Assembly: GCA_958296235.1 (NCBI GenBank)
Contig: OY282457.1
Span: forward strand, 2,297,684 to 2,361,683
Source of the DNA: an uncultured Candidatus Binatia bacterium
GTDB lineage: Bacteria; Desulfobacterota; Binatia; Bin18
Direction: 5' to 3'
Length of the DNA: 64,000 bases
Shown: positions 47,224 through 56,319 of the stretch, one piece after another
How positions within the stretch are numbered: position 1 is the first letter of the stretch
How the letters are laid out: each line of letters begins with the position of its first letter
Made by a program: the position numbers and the translations under genes
The notes under the pieces: model-generated
Database searches by the model: none
What the model was told of the DNA's origin: nothing
Seen by the model: the letters and a program-made list of their open reading frames with translations, nothing else

Positions 47224-48638
47224 GCTTCCTCCTTTTCATTCCGGTCAACGAGCGCTTCCACTATCTGCTCCAGATGCACCCCGCGAGAGCCTTTGATCAG
47301 CATGAGCTGCGGCCCGTCGGCCTGCCGCACCAGGGCGCGGACACACGGCGCGGCGGCTGTTGCATCGGGAAAGACGTGGGCCGGGAGCCCAGCCTGAACC
47401 GTTGCCTCGGCAAGCTGCGGGGCGTACTGGCCAACCGTCACCAGAGCGTCCGGGACGGGTGTGAGCCCGGCGACATAGGCCCCGATCTGTTGGTGCCGCA
47501 ACTCGCCGACTGCTCCCAATTCGAGCATATCGCCCAAGACGAGGATCAATCGCTCGCCAGCCTTCCGAATCGTGTTGGCAGTCTGGAGCGCGTGCCGCAT
47601 GGAGGCTGGATTTGCATTATAGCAGTCGTCCAGCCCGGTCAGCTGACAGGCCGGCACGCTGAACGGGGCGAGACGACGGGGCGCGCCCTGGGCGGTCCGC
47701 AACGTTGCGCAGGCCGTCTCAAGGTCCAAACCGTTCTCCAGCACTGCGGCTATGGTCGCGAGGGCCGCGGGGACGCAGTGGGAGCCGATGAGCGGCAGTT
47801 GCACCTGTCGGCGCTGTCCCAGGACGTGCAGTTCAAAACTCGCCCCCGTTCGCGACACCTGAATCTGCGCGGCCCGCACCTGATTGGCCGTCTGTTCGCC
47901 AAAGGTGACAATCCGACAGCGGGCCTGCTGCCGGACGGCGGCCAGCAGCACAGGGTCGTCGCCATTGATAATGACCACCCCGTCAGGCGGCAGGGCCGCA
48001 AGCAGCTCGGTTTCCGCGGCCAGCACCCCTGCCAGGTCGCCGAGCGTCTCGGTGTGTTCTTCGCTAATGGTCGTAATGACACCAATATGGGGCTGGGCGA
48101 AACGGCCCAGCGCGGTGAGTTCTCCAGGGCCGCTCGTTCCCATTTCCAGGACCAGGAAGTCGTCCTCCGGCGCGGCGCGCAGCAGAGTCAGCGGCAGGCC
48201 GATGTGATTATTCAGATTCCCCCGGGTCGCCCAGGTAGGTCGTTGGGCGGCAAAGACCTGGGCCATCAGCTCTTTGGTCGTTGTTTTGCCGTTGCTGCCG
48301 GCAATGCCAATCACCCGCGCGGCAAGCCGCTGGCGGTGCCAGGTGGCGAGGTCTTGGAGGGCGGTCAGCGGATCGGCAACTGCGATCCCGGCAGCGCCGT
48401 CAGGTTGCCCGACCGGGAAGGACGGCGAAAAAAGAAAGCCGGCCGCTCCGCTCTCCACCGCAGCCGGGATATAGCGGTGGCCATTGACCCGCTCGCCGGC
48501 GAGCGGGACGAACAGCGCCTGGGGCGCGATGTGGCGCGAATCAATGCTGACCGAGGTAAAGAGCGTGTCTGGACGCCCCCACCGGAGCGTTCCTCGGGTA
48601 GCGGTACAGATGTCGCGCGCGTAGAGTGCAACTCCCAC
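47220..48638 (-). CDS. murF: UDP-N-acetylmuramoyl-tripeptide--D-alanyl-D-alanine ligase
   Basis: Mur ligase of 472 residues that adds D-Ala-D-Ala in peptidoglycan synthesis. The start is GTG 48638. It has an N-terminal substrate domain ([20 protein letters not shown]), ATP motif [34 protein letters not shown], and the C-terminal ligase domain with [19 protein letters not shown]. It is isolated from other mur genes and coupled to purE, an odd pair. Confidence 0.95.
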   Translation of the reverse strand: MGVALYARDICTATRGTLRWGRPDTLFTSVSIDSRHIAPQALFVPLAGERVNGHRYIPAAVESGAAGFLFSPSFPVGQPDGAAGIAVADPLTALQDLATWHRQRLAARVIGIAGSNGKTTTKELMAQVFAAQRPTWATRGNLNNHIGLPLTLLRAAPEDDFLVLEMGTSGPGELTALGRFAQPHIGVITTISEEHTETLGDLAGVLAAETELLAALPPDGVVIINGDDPVLLAAVRQQARCRIVTFGEQTANQVRAAQIQVSRTGASFELHVLGQRRQVQLPLIGSHCVPAALATIAAVLENGLDLETACATLRTAQGAPRRLAPFSVPACQLTGLDDCYNANPASMRHALQTANTIRKAGERLILVLGDMLELGAVGELRHQQIGAYVAGLTPVPDALVTVGQYAPQLAEATVQAGLPAHVFPDATAAAPCVRALVRQADGPQLMLIKGSRGVHLEQIVEALVDRNEKEEA

Positions 48639-49256
48639 AATGGACCAACTCTAGCGGGGCCGCTTCTGAGTCGCAAGCGTGGGAGGGTCTCTGGTGGCAT
48701 TGTCCCCCTCATCCCAGCCCTGGGATCACGTCCGGGGCTGGCTCTCTCCCGCCAGGGGCGAGGGCGTGGCCCGTGCGCCTCTCCGTTCATCCTGAGCGGA
48801 GCGTCAGCGAAGTCGAAGGGGGAAGGACCTCTTCCGGTGGTGTATCAGTTTGAAATTCACCGACTCTTTTCTGCCGGAAGCTCAGACCCGTCCCCAGCCC
48901 TCAAACAAGGAGTGCGGGCTTCCAGCCCGCAAAGAATCGCGGCCAGGATGGCCGCGCTCCTCCATGAGGTGGGTACGTTTACTCACCAGGAGAGCGGGAG
49001 CCGCCCTACCGGAGGAGCAGGGTCAAGGGCGGTCCGACAGGCGTGTCTCAGTTTCACATCTTCCTGCACCTCTGCCGGCGTAACGCCCCCCTCCCTGGCC
49101 CTCCCCCTCAAGGGGGGAGGGAGGTAGACCCCCTCTCCCCCGGAGGCCTGTCCTGAGCCTGTCGAAGGGGAGAGGGTTGGGGTGAGGGGGAATAAGCAAA
49201 CTGAGACCCTATTGATCGGTGGATGTAGTCGCCGGTTCTTGATAGTCCTGCTTCCT
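48639..49256. other. Gene-free, repeat-packed intergenic region
   Basis: No credible gene is found in these 618 bases between divergently placed murF and cca. The region is a mosaic of short palindromic elements: a TTCATCCTGAGCGGAGCG-type repeat with AAGTCGAAGGGGG (about 48787-48826), a GCGGGCTTCCAGCCCGC palindrome (about 48904-48921), a GGTGGGTACGTTTACTCACC palindrome (about 48967-48986), a CCTCCCTGGCCCTCCCCC / GGGGGGAGGGAGG hairpin (about 49091-49124), and the 61-base element at 49130-49190. Promoters of both neighbouring genes must lie in or next to it. Confidence 0.7.
49130..49190. repeat. Composite CCCTCTCCCC / CCTGTCCTGAGCC repeat, copy A
   Basis: A GC-rich palindrome whose outer parts match the simple form at 31622-31658, but whose centre holds GCCTGTCCTGAGCCTGTCGA. 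The element at 63946-64000 is nearly identical. It seems to be one palindromic repeat with another nested at its loop. Confidence 0.75.
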
Positions 49257-50687
49257 ATGAGCCAGCAGGAAGAACAGGCCAGGACGATTGTGCAGATGCT
49301 GCGCCGACATGGCCATACGGCCTATTTTGCCGGTGGCTGTGTGCGGGATCGTCTGCTCGGCGTTCAGGCCAAAGACTTCGATATCGCTACGGATGCCCGG
49401 ACCGCCGAGATTTGGAAAATATTTCCGCAGACGATCCCGGTCGGGGCGCAGTTCGGGGTGGTCCTCGTTGTTCTGGAGAGTGTTCCCTATGAGGTGGCGA
49501 CCTTTCGGGCGGACGGCGCCTATCGGGATGGCCGGCACCCGGTGGCGGTCCGCTTCAGCACGGCCCGAGAGGACGCGCTGAGACGTGATTTCACGATTAA
49601 CGGCATGTTTTTTGACCCGCTGACGGATACGGTCATCGATTATGTCGGCGGGCAGGCAGACCTGCACAACCGGATCATTCGGGCCATTGGGGAGCCGGCG
49701 GCACGTTTTCACGAAGATCGCATACGCCTGCTGCGGGCTGTCCGCTTTGCCGCCCGGCTAGGCTTCTCCATTGAGCCCGAAACCTGGCGGGCCGTGCGTC
49801 AGTTTGCCTCGACGCTGACCGACATGGCCTGGGAGCGGATCGGCGACGAGGTTGTGAAAACTCTGACCGAAGGGAGTGCGCGACCGGCCGTTGGGCTCCT
49901 GGCCGAGTCCGGTCTCCTGGAGAGTATTCTACCCGAGATCATGGCGCTGCGGGGCGTGGCTCAGTCGCCGGATTTTCACCCCGAGGGCGATGTCTTTGTT
50001 CACACCCTGTTAGTATTGAAGCAGCTCGACGCTCTGCATCAGCCGAGCGAGACGCTGGCCCTGGGCGCGCTGCTCCACGATGTAGCCAAGCCGCGGTGTC
50101 GGGGGCAGAAAGGACAGCGCGTGACGTTCTATGGTCACTGCGAACAAGGCGCGGACATGGCGGTTGACATCTGTCAGCGGCTGAAGCGCTCACGCGCGAC
50201 CTGGGAGCGGGTGGCGTTTCTGGTCAAAAATCATTTGCGGCTGCGTGATGCGCCGCGTATGCGCCCGGCCAGGCTCAAACGCTTTTTACGACAGGCGGGG
50301 ATCGCAGAACTCCTGGAACTTGCCCGTTTGGACGCCTTGGGCTCCAACGGCGATCTTGAGGCGTATGCCTTCTGCCGGCGACAACTCAGTGAGCTTGGAC
50401 CTGAGGCTCTCAGTCCGCCTCGTCTGGTGAGTGGCCGCGACCTCATCCAACTCGGATTTCAACCGGGTCCCCGGTTCGCCACGATTCTGCATGCCGTTGA
50501 GGAAGCGCAGCTGGAAGGCCGGCTGCGCAGCCGGCCGGCCGCGCTCGCCTGGGTGCAACAGCGCTGGCCATCGGCCGGCGCAGCGAGACGGACTGCGCTT
50601 ACTGCGCTGGGGGATGCGTCAAAACGGTCGAGCCGGCCGGCTGCGCCGGCTCCGTCTGAGCGGTCCGATCCGACGGGAGAGGAGTAA
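49257..50687 (+). CDS. CCA tRNA nucleotidyltransferase / poly(A) polymerase family protein
   Basis: A class II nucleotidyltransferase of 476 residues. Motifs: FAGGCVRDRLLGVQAKDFDI with catalytic Asp residues, RRDFTINGMFFDP, and RFHEDRIRLLRAVRFAARLG; a C-terminal HD domain includes LGALLHDVAKPRC. This suits a CCA-adding enzyme with HD domain, useful here since tRNA-Ser lacks an encoded CCA. ATG 49257 is preferred to the frame starting in the upstream repeat. Its last 89 bases overlap the convergent phoR gene. Confidence 0.9.
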   Translation: MSQQEEQARTIVQMLRRHGHTAYFAGGCVRDRLLGVQAKDFDIATDARTAEIWKIFPQTIPVGAQFGVVLVVLESVPYEVATFRADGAYRDGRHPVAVRFSTAREDALRRDFTINGMFFDPLTDTVIDYVGGQADLHNRIIRAIGEPAARFHEDRIRLLRAVRFAARLGFSIEPETWRAVRQFASTLTDMAWERIGDEVVKTLTEGSARPAVGLLAESGLLESILPEIMALRGVAQSPDFHPEGDVFVHTLLVLKQLDALHQPSETLALGALLHDVAKPRCRGQKGQRVTFYGHCEQGADMAVDICQRLKRSRATWERVAFLVKNHLRLRDAPRMRPARLKRFLRQAGIAELLELARLDALGSNGDLEAYAFCRRQLSELGPEALSPPRLVSGRDLIQLGFQPGPRFATILHAVEEAQLEGRLRSRPAALAWVQQRWPSAGAARRTALTALGDASKRSSRPAAPAPSERSDPTGEE

Positions 50688-52218
50688 GCGGCAGGGCGAA
50701 CCGGACCGTTGTCCCGTGGTTGACCTTGCTCTCTATGCGGAGATCTCCGCCGTGGGCCAGGACAATATGTTTGACAATGGCCAGCCCTAAGCCCGTTCCT
50801 CCCAGCTCGCGTGAACGGGCTTTATCCACCCGGTAAAAACGCTGGGTCAGGCGGGGGATATCTGTTTCCGGGATGCCACAGCCGGTATCGGATATGGCGA
50901 TCTCCAGCCAATCCTGCCAGTCCTGCCGGCGGTTTCCGCCGGCAACAGCAGCGTCGGTCGCAGGGGCCGCGTGAGGTTGCTCCGCCGCCGCCGACCGGCC
51001 CCACCATGCCGGCGACGCGCCTTCGTTGTCACGGGCGTTGTTACGGGGAGTATGCAGCTCCGCGGAGACAGTGACCTGACCCTGCGCGGAGGTATATTTG
51101 ACGGCATTATCAATCAGATTTATCAGGACTTGATGGAGCCGGTCCCGATCTCCTCTCACTGCCGGGAGGGCTGGCGGGATATGCTGCGAGAGCGTCACGT
51201 GCCCCCGTTGCGCTTTCTCTTGGACCACATCAAACGCTTCCTGGACTAACTCAGAGATGAACAGTTCTTTAGGGTGGAGCTCGGCCCGGCCAAGTTCCAG
51301 GTTGGACAAGGTGAGGAGGTCGTCTATGAGACGGCTGAGACGTTCCGAGTGCCGGTCAATAATCGTGAGAAAGCGGGTCGCGTGCTCGGGGTCCTGGAGG
51401 GCGCCCGTGAGCAGGGTTTCCGCATAGCCTTTGATCGCGGTGAGTGGGGTGCGGAGTTCGTGTGAAACATTGGCAACAAAGCTGGCCCGGATGGATTCCA
51501 GCTGTTTGATTGGGGTCAAATCGTGACAGCTTAACACATACCCGTTGGCCGTCCCGCGGCTTGCCCGCGTCGTCCCATTTTCTCCAGTATGTGACAAGCG
51601 CAAGACGCTCACCGCGAGTTGCCGTGCCTCCCGCCCTTCCAGTTCGATTTCCTGCGTGACTCTCTCAGCCGAGTCCGCAGACAAAAGCTGGTGCAGAACC
51701 GGATGGCGGGAAAACTCGTGAAAGGGCCGGCCCTGCCAGTCTTCCGCCGGGTCCAGACCAAACAGGGACAAAGCCGCCGGGTTACAGCGCACGATACTGC
51801 CGCTCAAGTCAACCACCACAATACCTTCGGCCATTGTGGAGAGGAGGGCTTCGAGGTCTTTCTTCTCGTCCTGGAGCTGTTGGATGTGTTGGCTCTGAGC
51901 AGTGAGGAGCCGGGAGAGCTGATGCTCGATATTGCCCAACTCGTCGTCTTTTCGGACCGGGAGAGCCGGGAAAGGGGTTGGATCGGTTCGGTCCGGGGCA
52001 ACAGTCAGAAAAGCGCTGAGAGCGCGCAAGCGTTGCCGGAGCCGGGCGCTCTGACTCAACGCGCCGCCCAGCGCAGCCAGGCCACAGACAAGGGCCGCAT
52101 ACCAGACCCACCCCGGGCGCACTTCCGCAGGAAAGAGAAAAAAGAGCTGGAGGAGGAGCAGGGCCAGCAGGGCCAGGCCAACCGGAAACAGAATGGAAAA
52201 GGTAATGCTATCTTTCAC
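50599..52218 (-). CDS. phoR: Phosphate regulon sensor histidine kinase PhoR
   Basis: Membrane-bound histidine kinase of 539 residues from GTG 52218. Two N-terminal membrane helices are followed by a PAS domain (LLSTMAEGIVVVDLSGSIVR), the H box FVANVSHELRTPLTAIKGY (His near residue 255), the N box LHQVLINLIDNAVKYTS and G boxes ISDTGCGIPE and GGTGLGLAIVKHI. About 40 residues rich in Ala and Trp are inserted between the N and G1 boxes, which is unusual. The 3' end overlaps the convergent cca gene. It follows phoB after 35 bases. Confidence 0.94.
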   Translation of the reverse strand: MKDSITFSILFPVGLALLALLLLQLFFLFPAEVRPGWVWYAALVCGLAALGGALSQSARLRQRLRALSAFLTVAPDRTDPTPFPALPVRKDDELGNIEHQLSRLLTAQSQHIQQLQDEKKDLEALLSTMAEGIVVVDLSGSIVRCNPAALSLFGLDPAEDWQGRPFHEFSRHPVLHQLLSADSAERVTQEIELEGREARQLAVSVLRLSHTGENGTTRASRGTANGYVLSCHDLTPIKQLESIRASFVANVSHELRTPLTAIKGYAETLLTGALQDPEHATRFLTIIDRHSERLSRLIDDLLTLSNLELGRAELHPKELFISELVQEAFDVVQEKAQRGHVTLSQHIPPALPAVRGDRDRLHQVLINLIDNAVKYTSAQGQVTVSAELHTPRNNARDNEGASPAWWGRSAAAEQPHAAPATDAAVAGGNRRQDWQDWLEIAISDTGCGIPETDIPRLTQRFYRVDKARSRELGGTGLGLAIVKHIVLAHGGDLRIESKVNHGTTVRFALPLTPLPSDRTAQTEPAQPAGSTVLTHPPAQ

Positions 52219-52253
52219 GCGCAGGCGCCGCCCTTCGTCCGGTGTCTGCGCCG

Positions 52254-53012
52254 CTACGCATCAAGCGCTTCCGGGTTAAATTTATACCCAACCCCGCGCA
52301 CAGTCAGGATCAGGCTGGGGTCGGCATCGTCTTGCTCAATGCGCTTCCGCAGGCGGCGGATATGGACGTCAACCGTGCGCGGCTCAACATAGACGTTCTG
52401 GCCCCACACCAGATCAAGGATTTGGGTCCGGCTGAAGACCCGGTTGGGGGACTGCACAAAAAATTTGAGTAATTCAAACTCGCGCAGACCGAGTTCCAGA
52501 GGCTTGCCATCCAGCCGCACTTCGTACATATCGTAATCGATCTGCAACCGACCACGGGCATATATCTGACGCGGCTGGTTCACCGCCGGACCATAGGCGC
52601 GCCGCAGGACGGCTTTGACCCGGGCGACGAGTTCGCGCGGACTAAAGGGTTTGGTGACGTAATCGTCCGCCCCCATTTCGAGACCCAGGACCTTATCGAC
52701 CTCGGAGGCGCGGGCGGTCAGGATCAGGATCGGGACGCTGGCCGTCGGGTCTTGTGAGCGCAGCATTCGACACACCTCAAGGCCGGACAGGCCGGGCAGC
52801 ATCAAGTCGAGAATAACAAGCGCCGGCCGTTCCGCGGTGGCAAGATGCAGACTCACTTCGCCATCACTGGCTTCGAGGACGGCAAAGCCTGCGGTTTCCA
52901 GATTATACCGAACCAGGTCGCGGATGTCTTTTTCATCCTCAACAATCAGGATTTTCTGCTGAATGGTCTGTTTGGTCTCCACGCCCATCTCCGCTGCCGG
53001 CTGTCCTGTCAT
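52254..53012 (-). CDS. phoB: Phosphate regulon response regulator PhoB
   Basis: OmpR-type response regulator of about 252 residues. A short N-terminal extension precedes the receiver domain (KILIVEDEKDIRDLVRYNL; phospho-Asp in LVILDLMLPGLSG; ILTARASEVDKVLGLEMGAD; YVTKPFSPRELVARV). A winged-helix DNA-binding domain follows, with FELLKFFVQSPNRVFSR and VDVHIRRLRKRIE. ATG 53012 is chosen, 13 bases after the phoU stop. It should bind the PHO-box-like repeats before oprP, pstS and acr3. Confidence 0.94.
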   Translation of the reverse strand: MTGQPAAEMGVETKQTIQQKILIVEDEKDIRDLVRYNLETAGFAVLEASDGEVSLHLATAERPALVILDLMLPGLSGLEVCRMLRSQDPTASVPILILTARASEVDKVLGLEMGADDYVTKPFSPRELVARVKAVLRRAYGPAVNQPRQIYARGRLQIDYDMYEVRLDGKPLELGLREFELLKFFVQSPNRVFSRTQILDLVWGQNVYVEPRTVDVHIRRLRKRIEQDDADPSLILTVRGVGYKFNPEALDA

Positions 53013-53025
53013 GGCCGCCTCTGTT

Positions 53026-53709
53026 TCAGACCGAATCGGGTAAAGGCGAGACATGGCGGATGCTCTTCCCCTTCGCCAGATAGATCACCATCTCGGCAAT
53101 ATTGGTCGCGTGGTCAGCAACGCGCTCAAGGTATTTTGCGACAAACAATATCCGGGTTGCGCGGCTGGCGTGTTCAGGGTCCTGCCGCATCTGAGAGAGC
53201 ATGGCGTTGAAGATCTGGGCGGTTAAAGCATCAATCCGGTCATCGCGCTGACACACGCTGAGGGCGAGGTCGGAGTCCTCGCGCGTAAAAGCGTCGAGAC
53301 TGTCTCGCAGCATGGCGCGCGCCCCCTCAGCCATTTCCGGTATCTCAGGGCGCGGTTTGAGGGGTGGCTCCTGATTGAGTTCAATCGCCCGCTCGCAGAT
53401 ATTCTCAGCAAGATCGCCGATGCGCTCAAGATCGGTCGAAATCCGCAGACTGGTGGTAATAGAGCGCAAATCCCGAGCCGCGGGCTGATACAGGGCCAGC
53501 AAACGGATACAGGCATCATCAATGGCCACATCAAGGTAGTTGACCGTATGGTCGCGTTCTATGACCTCGTGGGCAGTGGTCGAGTCGCGCTCTATGAGCG
53601 AGGTGACTGCATCGCTAATCTGTTTTTCGACCAGCCCGCCCATTTCCAATACCTTGGCCCGGAGTTGCTGAAGCTCTTCTTCGTACTGGCTATCCGTATG
53701 GAGTGGCAT
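53026..53709 (-). CDS. phoU: Phosphate signalling regulator PhoU
   Basis: A 227-residue all-helical protein made of two similar three-helix bundles. Typical features: MGGLVEKQISDAVTSLIERD, RISTDLERIGDLAENICERA, and in the second half AKYLERVADHATNIAEMVIY, with the E/DxxxD metal-binding motifs. PhoU links Pst transport status to PhoR. It lies between pstB and phoB. Confidence 0.95.
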   Translation of the reverse strand: MPLHTDSQYEEELQQLRAKVLEMGGLVEKQISDAVTSLIERDSTTAHEVIERDHTVNYLDVAIDDACIRLLALYQPAARDLRSITTSLRISTDLERIGDLAENICERAIELNQEPPLKPRPEIPEMAEGARAMLRDSLDAFTREDSDLALSVCQRDDRIDALTAQIFNAMLSQMRQDPEHASRATRILFVAKYLERVADHATNIAEMVIYLAKGKSIRHVSPLPDSV

Positions 53710-53731
53710 GGTGTCCCCCCGTTTCCCGGAC

Positions 53732-54631
53732 CTAGCCGAACCGGCCTGTAATGTAGTCTTCGGTTGCCTGTTTTTCCGGGGTGGTAAATAACTTTTCGGT
53801 CTGGCCGAACTCTATCAACTCACCCAAATACATAAAAGCGGTGAAATCTGATACCCGCGCCGCCTGCTGCATATTGTGGGTGACAATGACAATCGTGTAC
53901 TGCTTTTTCAGCTCATGAATGAGTTCTTCAATTTTTGTCGTGGCAATCGGGTCCAGAGCGGAACAGGGCTCATCCATCAGAACGACTTCGGGCTCAACCG
54001 CAATGGTCCGGGCAATGCACAGCCGTTGATGCTGACCACCGGATAAACCCAGCGCATTGTCATGCAGCCGCTCCTTGGCTTCTTCCCAGAGGGCGGCGGC
54101 GCGCAGGCTCTTCTCAACAATATCATCCAGCTGCGCCTTGTTGCGGATACCGAGCACCCGCGGCCCGTAGGCCACATTTTCATAGATGGTCTTGGGAAAG
54201 GGGTTCGGCTTCTGGAACACCATGCCGACCCGTTTGCGCAGCGCGGTGACGTCAAGCGTTTGATCCAGAATTTGGAGGCCACCCACGACGATACTGCCGC
54301 TGGTCGTACAGCCATCGACCAGGTCGTTCAAGCGATTCAGGCAGCGCAGCAAGGTAGACTTCCCACAGCCCGACGGACCGATGAAGGCCGTCACCTGACC
54401 TTTTGCAATATCCATATTGATATGTTTGAGGACCTGCGTCGCGCCGTCGTAACTGAGACACAAGTCTCGGATCTCGACTTCTATTGTGTCCTGCGCGCCG
54501 AGTGCGGTTGGGTCATGACCGTTGCTCAAATCCGGTCGCGGCGGCAGGGTGACGGCCCGCCCGGCGGGTGCTTGTTCTGTGGGTGCCAGTTCTGCGGATG
54601 ATTGTTCTGTGGCCCCTTTTTGGCTTTCCAT
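53732..54631 (-). CDS. pstB: Phosphate ABC transporter ATP-binding protein PstB
   Basis: ATPase of the Pst importer, 299 residues, with a N-terminal extension of about 45 residues (Glu, Ala, Pro-rich) that most PstB proteins lack. Walker [11 protein letters not shown]-loop [20 protein letters not shown], signature [16 protein letters not shown], Walker [14 protein letters not shown] and H-loop [13 protein letters not shown] are all present. It follows pstA after 14 bases. Confidence 0.97.
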   Translation of the reverse strand: MESQKGATEQSSAELAPTEQAPAGRAVTLPPRPDLSNGHDPTALGAQDTIEVEIRDLCLSYDGATQVLKHINMDIAKGQVTAFIGPSGCGKSTLLRCLNRLNDLVDGCTTSGSIVVGGLQILDQTLDVTALRKRVGMVFQKPNPFPKTIYENVAYGPRVLGIRNKAQLDDIVEKSLRAAALWEEAKERLHDNALGLSGGQHQRLCIARTIAVEPEVVLMDEPCSALDPIATTKIEELIHELKKQYTIVIVTHNMQQAARVSDFTAFMYLGELIEFGQTEKLFTTPEKQATEDYITGRFG

Positions 54632-54645
54632 AGCAAAAACTCCCT

Positions 54646-56319
54646 TTAGAAGGCTCCAAAGCGTAAGCGGCTGCGCAAGCGGTTCCGAAGAGCAATCGCG
54701 GCCAGGTTCAGGGCAATGACAATCACAATCAGGAGCAGGGTGGTCATAAAGACCATAGGCTTTGCCGCCTCGACATTGGGCGACTGGAAACCCACATCGT
54801 AAATATGAAACCCGAGGTGCATGAATTTCCGTTCCAGATGAAAGAACGGCCAGTGGCCGTCAACGGGCAGGGTCGGGGCCAGTTTGACCACCCCGGTGAT
54901 CATAAGCGGGGCGACTTCCCCGGCGCCGCGGGCCATAGCCAGAATAGTCCCCGTCAGGATCCCCGGCAACGCGCCCGGAATGACGATTTTTCGGAGGGTC
55001 TCCCACTTGGTCGCGCCAAGCGCCAGTGAGCCCTCCCGCCACTCTTGCGGGATGGCGGACAACGACTCTTCGGTTGCGACAATAACCACCGGGACGGTCA
55101 GCAAGGCTAAGGTCAACGAAGCCCACAGAATCCCGCCGGTGCCATACGTCGGGGTTGGGAGGGAATCCTGGTAAAAGAGCTGGTCCAGCGTCCCGCCAAT
55201 CGCATAGACAAAAAACCCCAGGCCAAAGACGCCAAAAACAATTGAGGGCACCCCGGCGAGGTTGTTGACCGCAATCCGGACGGCGCGGACGAGGGGACCC
55301 TGTTTGGCATACTCTCGGAGATACAGGGCGGCGACCACACCAAAAGGGACGACAACAATGCTCATGATGATGACCATCATGACGGTGCCGAAAATGGCGG
55401 GGAATACGCCGCCTTCGGTATTTGCCTCGCGCGGGTCTTCCCAGAAGAATTCCCAAAATCGAGTCATATACAGGCCCAAGCGTTCCAACCAAGTCATCGT
55501 ATTGGGCAGAAAGCCACGCACCACATGAGCGACCGGCAGCGCTTTCTCGTTGCCCTGAATGTCCTGCACAACAATGTGATAGCGCGCGTTTTCTTCGTAT
55601 AGCGCGGAGAGCTCTCGGGCCTTCTCCTCATAGGTCTGCTGCCAGGCCGCTATTGCCCGCTCAAGGGCGGCAATTTTTTCCGCGGCCCGGGTCGGGTCGG
55701 TTTCCTGGCGCTGGGCGCGCTTGACGGCCATGCGCAGTTGTTCGAGTTCATAGTTGATATTCCCGATGTCCTTCTTTTCGATGGCGTGAATGGCGTCAAG
55801 GGTGGCTTGCGTCCTGGCGTGGAGGGCCAGGAATTCTGGCCAGGCGTGGACAAAGCCCTCGGCCACGGTCGCTCCATCTTGCCGCACCGTAGTGAGAAAG
55901 CCAAAAAAGGGCCCCCATTCATACCGTTCTAAATAAATCGCCTGCTCCGGGAACGAGTGGCCGGTCATCAGGCTGTCATCGACCCAGCGAAAATCAGACC
56001 CATACAGGTCACGGTTCGCAACCTGGAACTGCGTCCGATACTGTTCCGGGGCGGCTCCAGTCTGTTGCGGGATAGCCTCCTGGGCACGGACCGCTCCCAG
56101 GAGCTTCTGTCCGCCCTGAAGGTCAACCGCCCTCAGTCGGTCGGGCCAGAAGAACCCCAGAGCATTTGCCCCAACGATCCAGATTAAGGCGGCGATCATC
56201 AGCAGACTGAAGGCCAGGGCGCCCCCCGTCAGCCAGATGAAAGGGTCGCCGCTGCGGAGAAAACCTCTGAACATGCCGCCGCCCGATGAGCGCGGCGCTG
56301 AAGCCTTAGATGCGGCCAT
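54646..56319 (-). CDS. pstA: Phosphate ABC transporter permease PstA, with coiled-coil insertion
   Basis: Permease of about 557 residues, compared with near 300 in E. coli. One N-terminal membrane helix is followed by a periplasmic region of roughly 240 residues, including a helical stretch with coiled-coil character (about 160-240; [18 protein letters not shown]). Normal permease helices come after it, with the EAA loop near [20 protein letters not shown]. The ATG at 56319 is used; the TTG at 56346 lies deeper in pstC. It overlaps pstC by 14 bases. Confidence 0.93.
   Translation of the reverse strand: MAASKASAPRSSGGGMFRGFLRSGDPFIWLTGGALAFSLLMIAALIWIVGANALGFFWPDRLRAVDLQGGQKLLGAVRAQEAIPQQTGAAPEQYRTQFQVANRDLYGSDFRWVDDSLMTGHSFPEQAIYLERYEWGPFFGFLTTVRQDGATVAEGFVHAWPEFLALHARTQATLDAIHAIEKKDIGNINYELEQLRMAVKRAQRQETDPTRAAEKIAALERAIAAWQQTYEEKARELSALYEENARYHIVVQDIQGNEKALPVAHVVRGFLPNTMTWLERLGLYMTRFWEFFWEDPREANTEGGVFPAIFGTVMMVIIMSIVVVPFGVVAALYLREYAKQGPLVRAVRIAVNNLAGVPSIVFGVFGLGFFVYAIGGTLDQLFYQDSLPTPTYGTGGILWASLTLALLTVPVVIVATEESLSAIPQEWREGSLALGATKWETLRKIVIPGALPGILTGTILAMARGAGEVAPLMITGVVKLAPTLPVDGHWPFFHLERKFMHLGFHIYDVGFQSPNVEAAKPMVFMTTLLLIVIVIALNLAAIALRNRLRSRLRFGAF

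Noticed and set aside
47274..49127. A 617-codon open frame on the plus strand opposite murF, running into the repeat region
   Set aside because: GC-rich antisense frame; murF is intact and well conserved on the other strand, and the distal part translates palindromic repeats.
48639..49256. CRISPR array in the repeat-rich gap
   Set aside because: The repeats are all different palindromes, not one direct repeat with regular spacers, and no cas genes are in the window.
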